Shown piece after piece: positions 1 through 6,228 of a DNA stretch of 7,213 bases; position 1 is the stretch's first letter, and every line of letters begins with the position of its first letter. The notes beneath the pieces are model-generated. The model saw only the letters and a list, made by a program, of their open reading frames with translations, did not search any database and had not been told where the DNA came from. A program made the translations under genes and the position numbers. Source of the stretch: Caulobacteraceae bacterium (lineage in GTDB: Bacteria; Pseudomonadota; Alphaproteobacteria; Caulobacterales; Caulobacteraceae); NCBI GenBank assembly GCA_028291305.1, contig JAQGII010000150.1:1-7213 (forward strand), given 5' to 3'.

Positions 1-1
1 C

Positions 2-1033
2 GACGAACTGCTGGAGGCTCTGAACGCCCGCGACCGGGTGATCTCGGCCCTGGAGCAGCGGGTCGCCGCGCTGGAGCATGAGCGGGCGGCGACCGTCTCC
101 CCCGCGCCGGGACCGGCCGCTGCGCCGTCGCCCGCCACAGCCGCCGCGCCGCCATCGGCGCAGACCTCCGCCGGCGACGACGAAGCCCAGCTCCAGGCGC
201 TGTCCCGCGCGCTGGTCCAGCGCGGCGGACTCCTGTTGCCGGCATGGCGGGCCGAGTTCGTCCCCAGCCTGGCCTACGCCAACCGCGAGGTGCAGGGCCT
301 TGCCCTGGCGCAGACCCCGGAAGGAATCCCCACGGTCGCCGACCAGCGCCTGCGAAACGACCAGTTGCATGCGACGGCGGCGCTGCGGGTGGGGCTTCCC
401 TGGGCCAGCCAGGTCGAGGTGCGCGTTCCCTACGCCTGGCAGCACCAGTCCCGGTCGCTTGGCGATGGCGCCAGCACCGTCAACGACGGCTCCGGCCTGG
501 GCGACGTCGAGCTGGCCTTGAGCCACCAGTTCCTGCGCGAGAAGGGCTGGCGCCCCGATCTGCTGGGGGCCTTCTCATGGCGCGCTCCGACCGGGCGCGA
601 CCCCTTCGACGCGCCGGTCGCGGCGGTCGCCGCCGGTTCGGGCACACACGAGCTCAGGGCGCGGATCACGGCGCTGAAGACCACCGATCCCCTGGTCTTC
701 TTCGGCGCCCTGTCCTACGCCCGGGACCTCGCCGCGAATAAGTCCTTCGGCCTCTACCAGCCCGGCGACGCGCTCGGCGTGGAATTGGGAAGTATCCTCG
801 CGCTGAACCCGGAGACGTCCCTGACCCTGGGCCTGTCGCAGGAATTCCGCGGTCGGACGCAGATCGACCACACGGCCAGACCGGGGACGGACACCGCCGC
901 CGCGAGCCTGCAGCTGGGTTTCGACCGCGTCCTCACGTCCCGCGTGCTGCTGGACGTCTCGCTGGGCGTGGGCCTGACCCGCGACGCGCCCGACTATGTC
1001 CTGCAGATGTCGCTGCCGATCCGCTTCCGGTGA
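2..1033 (+). CDS. Putative outer-membrane beta-barrel protein with N-terminal coiled coil (5' partial)
   Basis: The reading frame is open to the left edge, so the true start lies outside the window; the GTG at 38 is only an internal codon. 343 residues are visible. Residues 1-30 form a charged heptad-like segment (LEQRVAALEHERAA), probably a coiled coil. An Ala/Pro-rich linker follows to about residue 60. From about residue 69 (QRGGLLLPAW) to the end there are alternating hydrophobic/polar strands with Gly/Asp turns, typical of an outer-membrane barrel. The overall look resembles the 'MetA-pathway of phenol degradation' putative transporter family, recognised from memory and not by a search. 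The protein ends in SLPIRFR, a strand-like terminus. No substrate can be inferred. The next gene on this strand begins 347 bases downstream, so a shared operon is not evident. The barrel call is fairly safe; the family name is tentative. Confidence 0.72.
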   Translation, partial: DELLEALNARDRVISALEQRVAALEHERAATVSPAPGPAAAPSPATAAAPPSAQTSAGDDEAQLQALSRALVQRGGLLLPAWRAEFVPSLAYANREVQGLALAQTPEGIPTVADQRLRNDQLHATAALRVGLPWASQVEVRVPYAWQHQSRSLGDGASTVNDGSGLGDVELALSHQFLREKGWRPDLLGAFSWRAPTGRDPFDAPVAAVAAGSGTHELRARITALKTTDPLVFFGALSYARDLAANKSFGLYQPGDALGVELGSILALNPETSLTLGLSQEFRGRTQIDHTARPGTDTAAASLQLGFDRVLTSRVLLDVSLGVGLTRDAPDYVLQMSLPIRFR

Positions 1034-1045
1034 GCGCGGCGCAGC

Positions 1046-1130
1046 AGTGGTCGCCGTCGCTCACGTCGTCGCGCCATCTATCTTGATCGGCGGCAATCGA
1101 AGCACAAACGCGCTCCTTGAGCTCCGCCAG
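1046..1130 (-). pseudogene. Remnant related to the 86-aa gene at 6596-6856
   Basis: Read on the minus strand from 1130, this stretch encodes LAELKERVCASIAADQDRW and then an acidic run. It aligns without gaps to residues 16-34 of the protein at 6596-6856 (LDRLKARVCSAINADPSSW). The shared pattern is LxxLKxRVCxxIxADxxxW followed by acidic residues, about 10 identities in 19. Upstream, the frame is closed by a TAA at 1175-1173. Only a TTG codon could start it, and the N-terminal part shows no similarity to the other copy. Downstream it runs into the end of the preceding barrel gene on the opposite strand. I read it as a decayed or truncated paralogue. Chance similarity is possible but unlikely given the conserved spacing. 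Confidence 0.45.
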
Positions 1131-1333
1131 CGTGCGCCTCAAGCGCGACCAGCAAAGGCCGCGGTGGGGCAATTACACATCAAGCAACTAGCCAATCCGC
1201 GCTTGTTGTCCGTCTTCAGCTGGATCGGCGCAGCGGTCTCTCGTCGCCTTCTCATCGACCCCAAGCTGATAAGTCCAAAAAAATCGATCGCCTCATTTCC
1301 GGTGGGGGCGGGCAAAACGTCTTAAGCATTGAT

Positions 1334-1374
1334 GCCGGCCCCTCGAGGACCGGCCAAAAAAAACACATAGGGAG
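1334..1374 (+). promoter_or_regulatory. Leader of the receptor gene: hairpin, A8 run, ribosome binding site
   Basis: An imperfect hairpin (arms GCCGG 1334-1338 and CCGGC 1350-1354, with the palindrome CCTCGAGG inside) is followed by eight A residues (1356-1363). The Shine-Dalgarno GGGAG at 1370-1374 sits six bases before the ATG at 1381. The ribosome binding site is clear and supports that start. The hairpin is followed by A, not T, on the plus strand, so it is not a standard terminator for upstream transcription. It may stabilise or regulate the 5' end of the receptor mRNA; that part is inference. Confidence 0.5.
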
Positions 1375-1380
1375 CGGAAC

Positions 1381-4300
1381 ATGGGGCGTGTTGGGATTCT
1401 GTTTGGGATGACGGCCGTCGGCGCCTTGCTGAGCGCCGAGCCTGCGTTGAGCGCTACGCCGCGGGGGAATCCTGATGCGCAGCGGGAATTTCGCATTCCG
1501 AGTCAATCGCTTGACACGGCGTTGCTGCTTTATTCGCGTCAGTCCGGCCTGCAGGTCATCTCGTCCGCAGCCGTCGTGGAGCACAAGGTCGCTCCCGCTC
1601 TGCGCGGCCGGAAAACGTCGCGCCAGGCGCTCAAGGAACTTCTGGAAGGCTCGAACCTGTCCTTCGTCGCCTCGGGCGGTACGGTGACCATCGTACCCGC
1701 CTCGGCGGCGGCGTCGGAGACGCGTTCGGATGAGCTGGATACGGTGACCGTCACCGGCAGCCGCATCGTCCGCGACGGCTATTCGGCCCCGACGCCAGTC
1801 ACCGTGGCCCCCGTGGCCGAATTGCTGGAGACGACCCCGACCAACATCGCGGACGCCCTGAACAAGCTGCCGCAGTTCTCGGTCCAATTCACCCCGCAAT
1901 CCAACACCAATGCTTCGGCGCCGAGCGGAAACTACCTGAACCTGTACGGGCTCGGCCAAGGACGCACCTTGGTCATGATGGACGGCGTGCGCGTGCCGGG
2001 GACCAGCACCACCGGCTCGGTCGACGTCAACACCCTGCCCCAGGCGCTGGTGCAGCGGGTGGAGATCGTCACCGGCGGCGCCTCCGCCGTCTACGGCTCG
2101 GACGCGATCGGCGGCGTGGTCAACTACATCCTCAACACCAATTTCAACGGCTTCAAGGGGCTGGCCCAGACGGGCATCTCCACCTACGGCGACGCGCCCT
2201 CGCAAAAGTTCAACTTGGCCTTCGGGACACAGGTGTTGGGCAAGGGGCACTTCGAGGTCAGCTACGAGCACAGCCAGTCGGCGGCCGTCAACCAGGGCGA
2301 CCGCAGCTACACGAACAACAGCCCGGGCTATTCCGGGCTGGGCACCGCCGCCAGTCCCTACGTCCTGGGCGCCAACCTGCGCATGTCGACCACCACCGCG
2401 GGGGGGTATGTCAGCGCGGCGTCAGGCGCCACCCCGGCGCAAACCGCCGCGCTCACGGCGGCGCTGGTGAACAAGCAGTTCGTCGGCGGCGGGACCCTGG
2501 CGCCGTTCAACGCCGGCGCCCTCACAGGCAGCCTCCCGAGCACCACCAACACCGGGGGCCTGCAGGTGGGCGGCGACGGGGCCTACCTTACCGGCATGCA
2601 ACTGCTCAAGCCGGTGAACACCGACAATATCTTCACCCGCTTCGACTACGATCTGGGCCATAGCATCACGGCCTACGCCCAGGTCGCCGCCGGTCTGTCG
2701 CAGACCAACTACTTCGTGGCGCCGACTGCCGTGACGACCACGACGGTCCTTAGCGGCAACCCCTACCTTCCGGCGAGCGCCCAGGCGGCGTTGACCGCCG
2801 CCTCGGCCGCCGGGAAGCCCGCCAGCTTCACCATGAGCTCGCTGCCGCAGAACCTGACCCAGATGCAGCGGACCAACCAGTGGGACTCGGACATCTCCGC
2901 CACCGTCGGCCTGAAAGGCAAGGTCTTCAACCAGTACAACTGGAACGTTGCTTACACGCACGGCCAGGGGCTGACCCACGTCGAAACCGACAACAATATC
3001 AACACCTCGCACTTCTACGCGGCCCTGGACGCGGTCGCGGGCCCAAATGGCAGCCCGGTTTGCTATGTCAGCACGACCTCAAACGCCAACCTCTATCCTG
3101 GCTGCGTGCCGCTCAATTTCATCGGGCAGGGCAATGAATCCGCCGCGGCCCTGAACTACATTATGCAGAACACAGCCTACACTATCTTGAACAAAATCGA
3201 CGACGTGTCGGCCAGCATCTCCGGCTCACCCTTCGACAACTGGGCCGGCCCGGTCGCCATGGCGGCCAACGTCGAGACTCGCTGGGCAAGCCTCGCCGAG
3301 ACCACTGACGCCCCCCCCGGAACGCCGCAACTCACGGGCCTGCGGCCGACCTGGGTCGCTGGCCTCAGGGGTGCAATGCCCTCGACGCTCTTCGTGAACA
3401 ACACCGTTGCTCCGCAATACGGCGCGAACTCGGTGTGGGAGGTCGGCGCCGAAACCGCGGTTCCCCTGCTGAAAGACTTTCCGCTGGCGAAGTACGTCGA
3501 GTTCAGCGGCGCCCTGCGCTACACCCAATACAGCGTCTCGGGCCCCGCCATCACCTGGAAGGCCGGCCTGAATTACCAACCGTTCAACGACTTGCGCTTC
3601 CGCATAACGGAATCGCGCGATATCCGCGCGCCCAACCTCTTCGAGTTGTTCCAATCGCAGACCGTCACCCAGACCACCATAACCAACGATCCGCTCACCG
3701 GCCAAACCTACACTGTCAATCAATATGCGCAGGGGGACCCCAAGGTGAAGCCGGAGGTGGCCACCTCCAACACCTTGGGCTTGGTCTATTCTCCCTCCTG
3801 GCTCCCGCGGTTCCGCATGTCGGCGGACTACTATTTGATCACTATCAACGGTGTCATCAGCAATTCCTTGCCCATTGGGGCCGGCGCCACCACCGCCATC
3901 AACACATGCCTGACCTCCGGCGGGACCTCCGCCTATTGTCAGGCTGTCCCGCGGCCGCTTCCGCTCACCAACAGCACGCCGGCGAACAACATAACCGCGA
4001 TCTACTCCTTCCCCATCAACCTCTCCGAGCAGTTTGTCCGAGGCCTGGCCGTCCAGGCGAGCTACGGCTTCAACATGGCGGACATCCAGGCTAAATTGGT
4101 CGGCCAGACCGACCTGCGGCTGTCGGTGAACTATGAGCCGCAGAACGTCACCGTCACCAATCCGGGCCAGCCCGGGACGAACCAGGCCGGCGGCAGTACG
4201 GCGCGCGCCCGGCTCTCAGGCACGTTCAACTATAGCCTCGGCCCGTTCAAAGTGAATTGGCAGACCAGCTATACCGGCCCCCACCATCCAGGCAGCGTCT

Positions 4301-4554
4301 CGAACACGCCCACCTTCTTCGTGGACACGATCGTTCCTGCCGTGATCACCCACGACCTCGGCTTCAGCTATCGCTTCCAGGCCCATGGTCAAAACCTCCA
4401 GGCCTTCCTGACCATCACCAACCTCTTCAACCAAATGCCGGCGCTCGGCCCGCCGACGCCCACCGCGATCCCGGGCGCCCAAACCCCGCTCGGTCCCGGC
4501 GCCATCAGCCCCCTGGGTCGCTACTACACGGCGGGGGTGCGCTTTGGCTTCTAG
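1381..4554 (+). CDS. TonB-dependent outer-membrane receptor with N-terminal STN domain
   Basis: A 1057-aa outer-membrane active-transport receptor, energised by TonB-ExbB-ExbD. A signal peptide is seen at residues 1-25 (cleavage near ALSA). Residues ~36-106 match an STN domain (FRIPSQSLDTALLLYSRQSG, ending TVTIVPA). The TonB box lies at ~118-124 (ELDTVTV), followed by GSRI. The plug spans ~133-255 with hallmark RVEIVTGGASAVYGSDAIGG. The rest is a large barrel ending in the terminal aromatic GVRFGF. Cysteine pairs at residues 561/575 and 843/853 could form loop disulfides. STN domains often signal to FecR-type anti-sigma factors, but none is encoded here; many alphaproteobacterial receptors carry STN without one. 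The start is fixed by GGGAG six bases upstream. Two exported-protein genes follow on the same strand. The substrate cannot be told: siderophore, saccharide, peptide or other ligands are all possible. Confidence 0.95.
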   Translation: MGRVGILFGMTAVGALLSAEPALSATPRGNPDAQREFRIPSQSLDTALLLYSRQSGLQVISSAAVVEHKVAPALRGRKTSRQALKELLEGSNLSFVASGGTVTIVPASAAASETRSDELDTVTVTGSRIVRDGYSAPTPVTVAPVAELLETTPTNIADALNKLPQFSVQFTPQSNTNASAPSGNYLNLYGLGQGRTLVMMDGVRVPGTSTTGSVDVNTLPQALVQRVEIVTGGASAVYGSDAIGGVVNYILNTNFNGFKGLAQTGISTYGDAPSQKFNLAFGTQVLGKGHFEVSYEHSQSAAVNQGDRSYTNNSPGYSGLGTAASPYVLGANLRMSTTTAGGYVSAASGATPAQTAALTAALVNKQFVGGGTLAPFNAGALTGSLPSTTNTGGLQVGGDGAYLTGMQLLKPVNTDNIFTRFDYDLGHSITAYAQVAAGLSQTNYFVAPTAVTTTTVLSGNPYLPASAQAALTAASAAGKPASFTMSSLPQNLTQMQRTNQWDSDISATVGLKGKVFNQYNWNVAYTHGQGLTHVETDNNINTSHFYAALDAVAGPNGSPVCYVSTTSNANLYPGCVPLNFIGQGNESAAALNYIMQNTAYTILNKIDDVSASISGSPFDNWAGPVAMAANVETRWASLAETTDAPPGTPQLTGLRPTWVAGLRGAMPSTLFVNNTVAPQYGANSVWEVGAETAVPLLKDFPLAKYVEFSGALRYTQYSVSGPAITWKAGLNYQPFNDLRFRITESRDIRAPNLFELFQSQTVTQTTITNDPLTGQTYTVNQYAQGDPKVKPEVATSNTLGLVYSPSWLPRFRMSADYYLITINGVISNSLPIGAGATTAINTCLTSGGTSAYCQAVPRPLPLTNSTPANNITAIYSFPINLSEQFVRGLAVQASYGFNMADIQAKLVGQTDLRLSVNYEPQNVTVTNPGQPGTNQAGGSTARARLSGTFNYSLGPFKVNWQTSYTGPHHPGSVSNTPTFFVDTIVPAVITHDLGFSYRFQAHGQNLQAFLTITNLFNQMPALGPPTPTAIPGAQTPLGPGAISPLGRYYTAGVRFGF

Positions 4555-4657
4555 CTGGCCGGCCGCCCACACTCATCCTGGAGGAAAAATCGAAACCTCC
4601 TCCAGCTTCGCCCGGGTTTTTCAACAAGCCTGGGCCCATCAAAAGGGAGGATTTTGT
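4555..4657 (+). promoter_or_regulatory. Spacer with two hairpins ahead of the DUF5666-like gene
   Basis: Two stem-loops are visible. The first has perfect 8-bp arms CTGGAGGA (4578-4585) and TCCTCCAG (4598-4605) with a 12-base loop. The second has 7-bp arms GCCCGGG (4610-4616) and CCTGGGC (4629-4635) with one G-T wobble; its loop begins with TTTTT. The first stem followed by T5 at 4617-4621 could act as a weak terminator after the receptor, although 11 bases separate stem and T-run. Alternatively both form the 5' leader of the next gene. Confidence 0.4.
4644..4650 (+). promoter_or_regulatory. Ribosome binding site fixing the start at 4658
   Basis: AGGGAGG lies seven bases upstream of ATG 4658, which begins a clear signal peptide. 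An in-frame ATG at 4544 overlaps the end of the receptor gene and would add 38 residues before the signal peptide, so it is rejected as the start. Confidence 0.85.
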
Positions 4658-5446
4658 ATGAGATTGATGTCCACCATCTTGTTCAGCGGCGTGGTCGCGT
4701 TCGGCGCGGCCGGCGGCACCGCCCTGGCCCAGGACACGACGGCGCAGCCGCCTGGACAAGCCCAAGCGGGTCCGCCAGGAGACCGCGGGGGAGCTCCGGG
4801 CGGCCCGCCAGGAGATCGCCGCGGGGGTCCTCCGGGCGGCCCGCCAGGCGCGCCCGGCAGGGGGGGAGCCGACGCTCGCGGTGGCGCGCGCGCTCCGCCG
4901 GCCTTGGGGGGAGTCGTCGGCACGGTCGACAGCGTGTCCCCATCGAGCTTCGTGGTCTCGATCTCAACGGGTCAGAAGGTGACCGTCCAAACGGCGTCCT
5001 CCACGACCTACCGGAAGGGAAAAAGCGCGACCTCGGCGAGCGCCCTTACAAAAGGCGAGAGCGTCCTCGTACTCGGGACGGTCGACTTCGGGATGGACGC
5101 CAAAGGAACGACCATCACGGCCAGCCAGGTCACCGTGCAACCTGCTGTCGCGGGCGGATCTGCGACTTCCCCGGCGGCAGAGGGGGGCGCCTTCCAGCGC
5201 GGTGCGGCGCCCGTGAAAAAGGATGTCGGCCAGATCCCGGCCAACTACACTGAGGGGTCGGGGACGATCGTCGGCGGAACGGAAGCGATCAAGGCGACCG
5301 AAGCTGCGTTGGCCGCCTACCCGGCGGGCGTCATCAACCGTGTTGTGAAGCTGAGCGACGGCAATTACGAGGTCCACCACGTCGGCGTCAGCTGGCCGCA
5401 CCACATCTTCGTCAGCAAGGACTTCAAGTACCTCGGCGCCAACTAG
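4658..5446 (+). CDS. Exported Gly/Pro-rich protein with DUF5666-like domain
   Basis: 262 aa. A Sec signal peptide occupies residues 1-24 (MRLMSTILFSG...TALA, cleavage before QD). Residues ~30-81 are a disordered Gly/Pro/Arg tract with repeated GPPGDR, GGPPGG and similar units, collagen-like in look but without strict G-X-Y periodicity. Residues ~84-162 look like a DUF5666-type small beta domain (GGVVGTVDSVS...VTVQTASSTTYRKG...ITASQVTVQP). The C-terminal domain, ~201-262, contains a helix (ATEAALAAYP) and beta strands with two His pairs (VHHVGV and WPHHIFV), ending KDFKYLG. This resembles PepSY-like or actinobacterial DUF5666-linked tails, a tentative recognition. The protein is probably periplasmic or surface-attached. 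It lies 103 bases after the receptor gene and 73 bases before the next exported protein. The function is unknown; binding of a ligand or metal by the His pairs is only a guess. Confidence 0.85.
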   Translation: MRLMSTILFSGVVAFGAAGGTALAQDTTAQPPGQAQAGPPGDRGGAPGGPPGDRRGGPPGGPPGAPGRGGADARGGARAPPALGGVVGTVDSVSPSSFVVSISTGQKVTVQTASSTTYRKGKSATSASALTKGESVLVLGTVDFGMDAKGTTITASQVTVQPAVAGGSATSPAAEGGAFQRGAAPVKKDVGQIPANYTEGSGTIVGGTEAIKATEAALAAYPAGVINRVVKLSDGNYEVHHVGVSWPHHIFVSKDFKYLGAN

Positions 5447-5458
5447 CCGCCACGGACT

Positions 5459-5498
5459 CGCGACCGTCACGGCGCAGCGCGATGCCGTGACGGTCGCG
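5459..5498 (+). repeat. Perfect 15-bp inverted repeat (strong hairpin) between two exported-protein genes
   Basis: The left arm 5459-5473 (CGCGACCGTCACGGC) is the exact reverse complement of the right arm 5484-5498, with a 10-base loop. It begins 13 bases after the stop of the DUF5666-like gene. No T-run follows on either strand, so it is not a canonical intrinsic terminator. It could be a factor-assisted terminator, an mRNA-stabilising 3' end, or an operator. It also buries the GTG at 5487, which argues against that codon as a start. Confidence 0.8.
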
Positions 5499-5519
5499 GC
5501 CCAGCTTAAGGCCCGCACG

Positions 5520-5909
5520 ATGACGAGATCGACCCTCCTGGCGGCCGCGGCCGCATCCCTCTTGGCGCTGCCGGCGGTCGCCTGGGGTCAAGACCACGCA
5601 CGGCCTGCTCCGCCCGTGGCGCCCCCGGCGGCCGCCGGAACGCCGAGCGGCGCTTGGACTCTGGAGGTGCGCGAGGACTGGCTGATCGGCCGCCTCCACA
5701 GGGCGCTGGAGGAGCACGACATCGACGGCAGCGAGGCCGAGCGGGTGTATCAGGAGGTGGGCCGCATGCGCGACCTGGCGAAGCGGATAAGCCAACGCCA
5801 CGGCGGAGCGCTCACCGCCGGGGAGACAGCCGCGCAGCAAGGGCGCCTGGACACTCTGGCGTCGCAGATCCATTGGCTGCGCGAGAACGCCTTCCAGCGG
5901 CCGTGGTGA
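5520..5909 (+). CDS. Small exported helical protein
   Basis: 129 aa. I chose ATG 5520 over GTG 5487. AAGG at 5508-5511 sits eight bases upstream, ATG 5520 places a clean signal peptide at the N-terminus (MTRSTLLAAAAASLLALPAVAWG), and the GTG lies inside a hairpin. After cleavage comes a short Pro/Ala linker (to ~residue 43), then a mainly helical domain with REDWLIGRLHRAL, ERVYQEVGRMRDL, an RHGGALTAGE turn, and GRLDTLASQIHWLREN. This pattern (W-L-x-x-R, long helix, GG-x-L-T turn, RLD-x-L-x-x-x-I-x-W) matches small exported hypothetical proteins I recall from Caulobacter and Sphingomonas relatives. The LTxxQ-like turn is faintly reminiscent of CpxP/Spy chaperones. It is probably periplasmic. 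The function is unknown, and co-expression with the gene upstream is possible. Confidence 0.75.
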   Translation: MTRSTLLAAAAASLLALPAVAWGQDHARPAPPVAPPAAAGTPSGAWTLEVREDWLIGRLHRALEEHDIDGSEAERVYQEVGRMRDLAKRISQRHGGALTAGETAAQQGRLDTLASQIHWLRENAFQRPW

Positions 5910-5932
5910 GGTGAGGCCCGCCCGCGCCTGGC

Positions 5933-5954
5933 CCGGTTTTGGCAACTTAACCGG
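5933..5954. repeat. 6-bp inverted repeat, possible IS6-type terminal repeat
   Basis: Arms CCGGTT (5933-5938) and AACCGG (5949-5954) flank a 10-base loop. Read rightward from 5935, GGTTTTGGCAACTT resembles the ends of IS6-family elements (GGTTCTGTTGCAAA type) if a two-base gap is allowed. It points inward at the correct side of the transposase remnant, 54 bases from its stop. No matching opposite end is seen to the right. It may equally be a weak terminator of the gene ending at 5909. Confidence 0.3.
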
Positions 5955-5963
5955 ATCCACCCA

Positions 5964-5981
5964 GTAAGGGCGCGCCCTTAC
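5964..5981. repeat. 18-bp perfect palindrome
   Basis: GTAAGGGCG followed directly by its reverse complement CGCCCTTAC, with no spacer. It lies just beyond the 3' end of the transposase remnant. Such a spacerless palindrome suits a dimeric protein-binding site or a recombination scar more than an RNA hairpin. No T-run follows. Confidence 0.7.
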
Positions 5982-5988
5982 CGTTCGC

Positions 5989-6221
5989 TCAGGCAGCCAC
6001 GGTGGCTTCGGCCCACGCCTTGTGGGCGCCTGCGCGCAGCTGGCGCAGGCCGAGTCGAGAGATCAGATGAGGCTGGACGTTGAAGGTGTCGTAGGCGGCG
6101 GTGTGGGTGTAGGGGAAGCGCTGAGCTGAGCCCTGGCTTTTGAACTTCTGCTGCTTTCGCCCTCGTCATCGACCGCGCGCCAGAGGTACACCCGCCGTCC
6201 ACCGATCTTTCGATCCGCGTC
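5989..6221 (-). pseudogene. IS6-family transposase remnant with internal deletion
   Basis: Two pieces of an IS6-type DDE transposase are readable on the minus strand in different frames. From 6221, one frame gives KIGGRRVYLWRAVDDEGE, the segment around the first catalytic region of IS6 transposases. Near 6160 the similarity jumps to another frame: RKQQKFKSQGSAQRF, then AAYDTFNVQPHLISRLGLR and QLRAGAHKAWAEATVAA, with a stop at 5991-5989. That is the family's C-terminus (RFKSPGSAQRF...FNVQRHLISRSTLR...FRAEA style). The N-terminus and the central part carrying the remaining catalytic acidic residues (roughly 100 residues) are missing, so it cannot be active. Family recognition is from memory of conserved motifs. 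The junction near 6150-6162 is a likely deletion point with a frame offset. Confidence 0.8.
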
Positions 6222-6228
6222 AGAACGC

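Larger units (their letters stand above)
1034..1380. other. 347-base intergenic region with gene remnant and receptor leader
   Basis: No convincing complete gene is seen. The first ~140 bases carry, on the minus strand, a short segment related to the 86-aa protein encoded at 6596-6856 (listed separately). The rest shows two A-runs (about 1277-1283 and 1356-1363), a GC-rich imperfect hairpin at 1334-1354, and the ribosome binding site of the TonB-dependent receptor. A plus-strand open frame covering 996-1325 looks like chance reading: it has no ribosome binding site, starts inside the previous gene and has no recognisable motif. I could not identify a convincing -35/-10 pair. Confidence 0.6.

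Noticed and set aside
996..1325. Plus-strand 109-aa frame in the gap
   Set aside because: It begins inside the previous gene, with no ribosome binding site or recognisable motif.
1334..1363. Hairpin plus homopolymer as an intrinsic terminator
   Set aside because: On the plus strand the hairpin is followed by A8, and on the minus strand the T-run comes before the stem, so neither orientation fits.
1252..2271. Minus-strand 339-aa frame
   Set aside because: It is antisense to the receptor's STN and plug domains and has the Arg/Gly/Val-rich shadow composition typical of high-GC coding DNA.
4544..4657. Upstream in-frame ATG for the DUF5666-like gene
   Set aside because: It would place 38 extra residues before a clean signal peptide and overlap the receptor stop. 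A strong ribosome binding site supports 4658 instead.
4781..4880. Gly/Pro repeat tract as a CRISPR or tandem-repeat array
   Set aside because: The repeats are short, irregular and in frame with a protein low-complexity tract. There are no spacers of constant length.
5487..5519. GTG start for the 129-aa exported protein
   Set aside because: The codon lies within the 15-bp hairpin and would put 11 residues before the signal peptide. ATG 5520 has AAGG at good spacing.
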